A DNA stretch of 64,000 bases from Ustilago trichophora. Lineage: Eukaryota; Basidiomycota; Ustilaginomycetes; Ustilaginales; Ustilaginaceae. Within the stretch, counting starts at the first letter, position 1. The number at the start of each line of letters is the position of its first letter. A program made the translations under genes and the position numbers. The stretch is taken from positions 1 to 64,000 of the forward strand of contig OOIN01000005.1 of assembly GCA_900323505.1 (NCBI GenBank). Direction: 5' to 3'. Below are positions 58,705 through 64,000 of the stretch, in pieces. Below the pieces are notes generated by a model. That model did no database searches. It saw only the letters and a program-made list of their open reading frames with translations, and had not been told where the DNA came from.

Positions 58705-61679
58705 ATGGTAAGCTTCCTCAAGTGTTTGGATCAGTAGACGTCTTGACAAAGGCACTGACTCTCCTCGCTGTATTTGACTCATCTTCCACGCATCAGGCTG
58801 ATTCTCAGAATAACGCAAACCGCAAGCGTCGTCGCTCGCAGCAGTTGCAGCAGAGAGACGATCCTTTTGACGCTTCATCTCCATTGCCTGGTCCTTCCAC
58901 AGCAACAACACCAGCGGGTCGGTCTTCACCGCCTCCCTCGTCTCTCCCTCCTTCCAGTCCTCCCGCCGCATTCTCTGATTTCACCGATGGTGAGCTCGAT
59001 GACGCAGACGTCGTCGATGAAGAGCAAGAGGCGAGACAGCTCGGTGACCACTTTCAGGCTAATCCTGACTCGGACGATGACGGTGAAGACCTCTTTGGCG
59101 AGAACATGGACAATGACTACACGGAGAACGCAGCCCTCGACAGATACGACACCGCTCTTGACATCGACGATGACAACCAATACGATCAGATGGATGCCAA
59201 TGCACGTCGTCTCGCCGAACTCCGCATGAATCGCCGCGATCGCACCGAAGCTGCCACTCGTGGAAGCCGATCACGCGCTCCCGAGTTCCTACACAGTGAC
59301 GATGGCGCAAGTGATGCCGACGATGGTGTCGCCATCCTCAACCGTCGTAGGCGACGACACTACGACGAGAATGCTGCTGGTGCTGATGCTGCCGCCTTTG
59401 CTGATGACTTGCCGCTCGAGCAGCTCGGCGACGTCAAGACCGACAGCATTGCCAGTTGGGTCGCAACCGAGAATGTTCGTAGAGCCATTGTTCGCGAGTT
59501 CCGCAACTTCCTCGTCACCTACGTCGACGAAAATGGTGTCAGTGTCTACGGTCAGCGTATCAAGACGCTTGGTGAGACCAACGCAGAATCGCTCGAGATC
59601 TCTTTCCTCCACCTTGTCGACTCTAAAGCCATTCTCGCCTACTTCTTGGCCAATTCGCCTGCCAGCATGCTTCCCATTTTCGACGAAGTCGCCTTCGACG
59701 TCATCATGCTCTACTACCCTTCCTACGACCGCATCCACTCCGAGGTGCACGTTCGTATTGCAGACCTTCCCACCTCTTCCACCCTTCGCGACCTGCGTCA
59801 AGGTCATCTCAACTCGCTTGTCCGTGTCAGCGGTGTCGTGACCCGCCGCAGTGGTGTCTTCCCGCAGCTCAAATACGTCAAGTTTGACTGTCTTCGTTGC
59901 GGTGCTGTCCTCGGTCCTTTCTGGCAAGACGCCAACCAGGAGATCAAGATCAGCTACTGCTCCAACTGTGAGCAGCGTGGTCCTTTCCGCATCAACTCGG
60001 AGCAAACCGTCTATCGCAACTATCAGAAGATGACGTTGCAAGAGTCGCCTGGCAGCGTGCCTCCTGGTCGTCTACCACGCCACCGAGAGGTTATCCTCCT
60101 TTGGGATCTCATCGACTCGGCCAAGCCAGGCGAGGAAGTCGAGATCACCGGCGTCTACCGCAACAACTTTGATGCCTCACTCAACACCAAGAACGGCTTC
60201 CCAGTCTTTGCTACTGTTCTGGAAGCCAACCATGTTGCCAAACGTGATGATGCCTACTCGGCCTTCCGCCTCACCGAGGAGGATGAGCGACAGATCAAGG
60301 CACTAGCCAAGGATGAGCGCATCGGTAAGCGCATTATCAAGAGTATCGCTCCTTCCATCTACGGCCATGAAGACATCAAGACCGCTATCGCACTCAGCCT
60401 ATTTGGTGGCGTCCCCAAGGATATTGGAGGCAAGCACCGCATCCGTGGTGACATCAACGTCCTGTTGCTCGGTGATCCAGGTACCGCCAAGTCGCAATTC
60501 CTCAAGTATGTCGAAAAGACAGCGTCGCGAGCCGTCTTCACTACCGGTCAGGGTGCTTCCGCCGTCGGTCTCACTGCATCAGTGCGCAAAGATCCTGTTA
60601 CACGCGAGTGGACGCTTGAAGGAGGCGCGCTCGTTCTTGCTGACAAGGGTGTCTGCCTCATTGACGAGTTTGATAAGATGAACGACGCTGACCGAACCTC
60701 GATCCACGAAGCCATGGAGCAGCAGCAAATCAGTATCTCCAAGGCTGGTATCGTCACCACCTTGCAGGCTCGATGTGCCATTGTTGCTGCCGCCAATCCT
60801 ATCCGTGGTCGATACAACCCCACCATCCCCTTCAACCAGAACGTCGAGCTGACCGAGCCCATCTTGTCGCGTTTCGATGCGCTGTGCGTAGTCAAAGACA
60901 CGGTGGATCCGGTCAAGGATGACATGCTCGCTCGCTTCGTCGTGGGCTCGCACCTGCGCTCGCACCCCAAGTTTGACGATGAGACCGACGAGCAGCTCGT
61001 CGCCACCTCGCTCGACGCCGACATCCTGCCTCAGGACCTGTTGAAAAAGTACATCATGTACGCTCGAGACCACGTGCGGCCCTCGCTCAACGCGCTGGAC
61101 CAGGACCGCATCTCTCGTCTGTACGCTGACCTGCGTCGTGAGTCGATCTCGACCGGCAGTTTCCCCATCACAGTGCGTCACTTGGAGAGCATGATCCGAA
61201 TGGCTGAGGCGTCTGCCAAGATGCACTTGCGCGACTATGTGCGTACGGATGACATTGACGTTGCGATTCGTGCTACGGTTGAGTCGTTCGTCTCGGCCCA
61301 GAAGATGAGCGTCAAGAAGACGCTAGAGCGAGGCTTCCGCAAGTACTTGCACCAAAGCCGAGACCACGATGAGCTGCTCTCGTTCATCCTCGGCTCGATC
61401 GTCAAGGACCGCATGCGATTCGTGCAGCTCTCGACTGGCGCTCGCCGCGGTGGCGCGGCTCAATCCAACACCGTGGTGACAGTGCCTGTGTCGGAGCTCG
61501 AGACGCGCGCCAAAGAGGTGGATGTGTTTGACATTCGACCCTACCTCGCCTCCAAGCTGTTCCAAGCCAACGGCTACACTTTCAACCCGACGGACAGATC
61601 GATCACCAAGACCTTTGGAGTTGGTCGCTCGGGTCTGACCGGAGGCGCCGCCACCGCTGCTGCCGCGATGGTGGCTTGA
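58705..61679 (+). CDS. MCM2: MCM2 replicative helicase subunit (first exon is the ATG alone)
   Basis: Spliced model: 58705-58707 and 58797-61679, 961 residues. ATG is followed at once by an 89-bp intron (GTAAGC, CACTGAC branch, CATCAG) and then ADSQNNANRKRRRSQQ. The long downstream frame has no upstream ATG of its own, which supports this splice. Features: acidic Ser/Asp-rich N-terminal tail typical of Mcm2, zinc finger CLRC...YCSNC (Cys366, 369, 389, 392), Walker A GDPGTAKS (from Gly560, Lys566), Walker B CLIDEFDKMN (Asp624, Glu625), arginine finger SRFD (Arg693), and a C-terminal winged-helix region. It is part of the Mcm2-7 ring that unwinds DNA at forks. Full length for the family. Confidence 0.96.
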
Positions 61680-62028
61680 TCAGGCAACTTCCAACAGCTT
61701 TCTTGCATCTCGAGACTCTTCCAATAATCCGCTCATTCTCGATTGATACCTTCCCGTTTTAGTGGTATTCCATTCCACTGTCGTTTGTTTCCTGTATTTG
61801 CTAGCCGCACATTACCGTCTGTACCTGAAATGCCAAGCCCGAGCTTTGCGAACGTCTGCGCATCACAACCTCGACGAGTCTACTTTAGTCAGTTCAGGCA
61901 TATTCTCAGGCAGTCAGTCTGGAAATCCCCATGTCGCTGTCTTTTGACGGGGGTTGGTGTCTTTATTGAGTACAGGGGCAGAAGAGACGGAGCGTAGCGG
62001 GTAGAGACAGACAAAGGCGGAAACCACT
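61680..62028. other. Convergent gap, MCM2 / ERG20
   Basis: 349 bp between two 3' ends. Nothing recognised beyond presumed untranslated sequence. Confidence 0.5.
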
Positions 62029-63150
62029 TCACTTGGATCGCTTGTAGACCTTCTCGAGGAAGGAGCGGAAGACTTCGCGACGGAGACCTTGCGACTCGGG
62101 GAGGTTGTTGATGAGGTTGTTGATCTGCTCGTACGACTCGGCCTCGTACTTGTGGAAGCGGGAGGGAAGGTCGATGTTGGACTGATTGTAGACCTCCTTG
62201 ACGCGCTTCTCGCACTCGGGGTCTTTCTTGCCGTAGTTGTCGTCGAGAATCTGGCGTTGCTCGGGTGTGGCGTTCTGAAGGGCGACGTTAATGTTCCACG
62301 AGCACTTGTTGTCAAAGATGTCGGTACCGATCTTGCCAATCTGTTCGGGGGTGCCGTAGCAGTCGAGGAAGTCGTCTTGTACCTGGAAGTACTCGCCCAT
62401 GGGAAGCAGAATGTCGAGAGCCTGTTTGTAGAGCGACTCGTCAGTGACACCAGCCATGCGCATAGCGAGCGCGACGGGAAGATAGAACGAGTAGAAGGCG
62501 GTCTTGTAGACGACAATGAGGTGGTGCTTTTGGAGAGAGAACTTGGAGAGGTCGACCGAGTCTTCAGGGGCAGTGATCAAGTCGATGAGCTGACCAAGCT
62601 CGGTCTGGAAGGTGACATCGTGGAAGAGTTCTAGTAGCATGCCGTAGTAAGGGTCGGAGCGGAAGTGCTTCTTGAGCAAGAAGTAGATGGCGGCCTCGAG
62701 CATAAATGCGTCATTGATGGCAATGTTGCCAACACCCTCAACACGGTACCAGCAAGGCTGACCGCGGCGAGTGACACTGGCGTCCATCATGTCATCGGCA
62801 ACGAGAAAGTAGGCCTGGAGAAGCTCGATACACCAGCCGAGGATGGCGGCCTTGAGGTATTCGGGCTCGGTGAGCTGGCGCGAGAGCTTGCCGGTGGAGG
62901 CATCTGTGCAGAGAAGGATCTCGACAGTGTCGACGACCGAGAGACCACGGTTGAGCTTGCCGCCGGGGGTGTTGTAGTCAAGGTTGCGGCGGAACCAGTC
63001 AATGGCCTCAGCAGGCATGTTTTCCGAGGCGAGGTAAGCAGTGAGCTCCTCGACAAGCAGAGGGAAGACAGCCTCGAATCGCTTGCGCTTCTGGATCTTG
63101 AGCTGGGCCTTATCGGCCAAGGCCTGAGAATCAACGCTTGAGGCGGACAT
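62029..63150 (-). CDS. ERG20: Farnesyl pyrophosphate synthase
   Basis: 373 residues from the first ATG (MSASSVDSQ); codons up to 63231 are open but begin only at TTG. The first aspartate motif DDMMD is at Asp119-Asp123, preceded by Tyr114-Phe115 at positions -5 and -4, the aromatic pair that limits product length to C15. The second motif DDFLD is at Asp259-Asp263, and the C-terminus KVYKRSK is the basic tail that contacts pyrophosphate. It condenses dimethylallyl and isopentenyl diphosphate to farnesyl diphosphate, the branch point for sterols, dolichol, prenylated proteins and the ubiquinone tail used by COQ2. No introns in this model. Confidence 0.97.
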   Translation of the reverse strand: MSASSVDSQALADKAQLKIQKRKRFEAVFPLLVEELTAYLASENMPAEAIDWFRRNLDYNTPGGKLNRGLSVVDTVEILLCTDASTGKLSRQLTEPEYLKAAILGWCIELLQAYFLVADDMMDASVTRRGQPCWYRVEGVGNIAINDAFMLEAAIYFLLKKHFRSDPYYGMLLELFHDVTFQTELGQLIDLITAPEDSVDLSKFSLQKHHLIVVYKTAFYSFYLPVALAMRMAGVTDESLYKQALDILLPMGEYFQVQDDFLDCYGTPEQIGKIGTDIFDNKCSWNINVALQNATPEQRQILDDNYGKKDPECEKRVKEVYNQSNIDLPSRFHKYEAESYEQINNLINNLPESQGLRREVFRSFLEKVYKRSK

Positions 63151-63598
63151 GATCGCTTTGAGTTTATCGTTGTACGTTGACCAAGAGTTTGGAAGATAAT
63201 GATGATAATGGAGCAAAAGGCAGGACAGCAATGACGCGAGAAGAAATGCAATTCCGAGACAGAGGTCCTGTCCACTGTGACCACCTGCGTGTTGGACTCT
63301 GTTCCAAAGTGCAAAGTGGACTGATCCCTCGCTCCTCTTTCGCCGTTCCTGCGAATCGCATACAGCGGCGAAACGCGACGAGCACGTATGTTAAACCGGG
63401 AATACTGTACAGTACAGTACTGTACAGTACTTGGAAGATCCGAGCTCAGGGTTTTGGGGCTTACAGTAGTGAATGCGTGTCGTTGGACGTGGCACAGATC
63501 AACACTTCAACACACCAACACCTCCTACACCTTGGCACTGTCGTCCATCGAACGCACGACTTTCGCCTCTGTGGCGGCAGAGACCCTGACAGTGGACC
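63151..63598. promoter_or_regulatory. Divergent promoter, ERG20 / dynactin p62
   Basis: 448 bp between outward-facing starts, carrying the longest mixed TAC(T/A)G array (63403-63431). Nothing else recognised. Confidence 0.7.
63403..63431. repeat. TAC(T/A)G array in the ERG20/dynactin promoter
   Basis: Units TACTG, TACAG, TACAG, TACTG, TACAG, TACT: 29 bp with GTAC every 5 bp and alternating orientation of the W position. It lies 253 bp from the ERG20 ATG and 168 bp from the dynactin ATG. Confidence 0.95.
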
Positions 63599-64000
63599 AT
63601 GGCGTCTCCACACGTCCTCTACTTCTGCCCTTGCAACCAGACTCACTCCAACGCTGCCTCCACTTCATCATCTTCATCCTCTCGACAGCGTTGCACCTCG
63701 ACCCTCCCTTCACCACCGCCTGGCTTGCCAGCTTACTCTCCCGCTTCGCGCTACGCATTTCATCCGCTAGACTCTCTCTACTTCTGCGATGAATGCGACG
63801 AGATCAGATGCGACCGCTGCGTCACTGTAGACATTTCATCCTACTACTGTCCCAATTGTCTCTTCGAGGTTCCAGGCGCCAGCGTCAAGGCCGAGAAGAA
63901 TCGTTGCGCGAGAAACTGTTTCGAATGCCCTTGCTGTCAACATACGCTTTCCGTCCTTGCTTCCGACCTGACTTCAGCAAGCGCACGCAGCGTCGATCCG
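63599..64000 (+). CDS. Dynactin p62 subunit (DCTN4-like), 5' part only
   Basis: Starts at the ATG in GGACCATGGCG and stays open for 134 codons to the window edge, so the gene is truncated by the window, not broken. The start MASPHVLYFCPCNQTHS is followed by a Ser/Pro-rich stretch and then LYFCDECDEIRCDRCVTVDISSYYCPNCLFEVP and RCARNCFECPCCQHTL. This cysteine pattern (paired CxxC modules forming zinc sites) is that of the dynactin p62 family, a subunit of the pointed-end complex of dynactin that helps dynein bind cargo. Identified from the N-terminal zinc region only; the rest of the gene is outside the window. Confidence 0.85.
   Translation, partial: MASPHVLYFCPCNQTHSNAASTSSSSSSRQRCTSTLPSPPPGLPAYSPASRYAFHPLDSLYFCDECDEIRCDRCVTVDISSYYCPNCLFEVPGASVKAEKNRCARNCFECPCCQHTLSVLASDLTSASARSVDP

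Noticed and set aside
1..64000. CRISPR arrays, prophage, bacterial operons or ribosome binding sites
   Set aside because: The window is a eukaryotic chromosome end with spliced genes; no regular spacer arrays or bacterial signals were seen.

Overview
This is the left end of a fungal chromosome. It opens with 166 bp of the C-rich strand of a TTAGGG-type telomere and then reads inward. The organism is most likely a smut fungus (Ustilaginomycotina: Ustilago, Sporisorium or a relative). The reasons are long, mostly intronless genes, short introns (82-107 bp) with GTAAGT-like donors and CTGAC branch sites, long low-complexity tails on many proteins, and the family content. That placement is inference; no alignment was run.

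Layout: telomere and short subtelomere (1-2219: a 95-bp diverged duplicated core, an interstitial telomere island, no gene); PXA-PX-Nexin_C sorting nexin with an in-frame TAG (-); glutathionyl-hydroquinone reductase (-); Stealth-family glycosyl-phosphotransferase (-); a 4.3-kb gene-free gap with an A49 tract; cytochrome b5/acyl-CoA dehydrogenase (+); NOP2 (-) and PCS60-like peroxisomal CoA ligase (+); POL3 (-); HMG-box factor (+) facing a Zn2Cys6 factor (-); HGH1 (-) and BUD6 (+); OCA-like pseudophosphatase (-) and BRL1/BRR6 (+); a spliced 82-residue hydrophilic protein (-); a single reading frame joining the mitochondrial calcium uniporter to COQ2 (+); cytochrome c heme lyase (-); Ssp1/CaMKK-like kinase (+); RSA3 (-) and MCM2 (+); ERG20 (-); and the 5' end of a dynactin p62 gene (+) running off the right edge.

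Most genes are conserved housekeeping functions in alternating orientation, so many share divergent promoters. Four of these promoters (NOP2/PCS60, CYC3/kinase, RSA3/MCM2, ERG20/dynactin) carry arrays of a 5-bp unit TAC(T/A)G, which places GTAC every 5 bp. Single GTAC-WG-TAC copies occur in other gaps. Themes that recur are mitochondria (MCU-COQ2, CYC3, possibly the hydroquinone reductase), DNA replication (POL3, MCM2) and ribosome biogenesis (NOP2, RSA3).

The most striking observation is the MCU-COQ2 reading frame. There is no methionine in the roughly 300 residues between the uniporter signature and the middle of the prenyltransferase, yet a second presequence-like segment sits at the junction. 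Other notable points are the in-frame amber codon in the sorting nexin, an MCM2 gene whose first coding exon is only the ATG, an AUG-less presequence-like extension upstream of the hydroquinone reductase, and a phosphatase-family protein that has lost its catalytic arginine.

Starts were placed at the first credible ATG. Several open frames extend further upstream only through non-ATG codons, and those extensions are not counted as coding.
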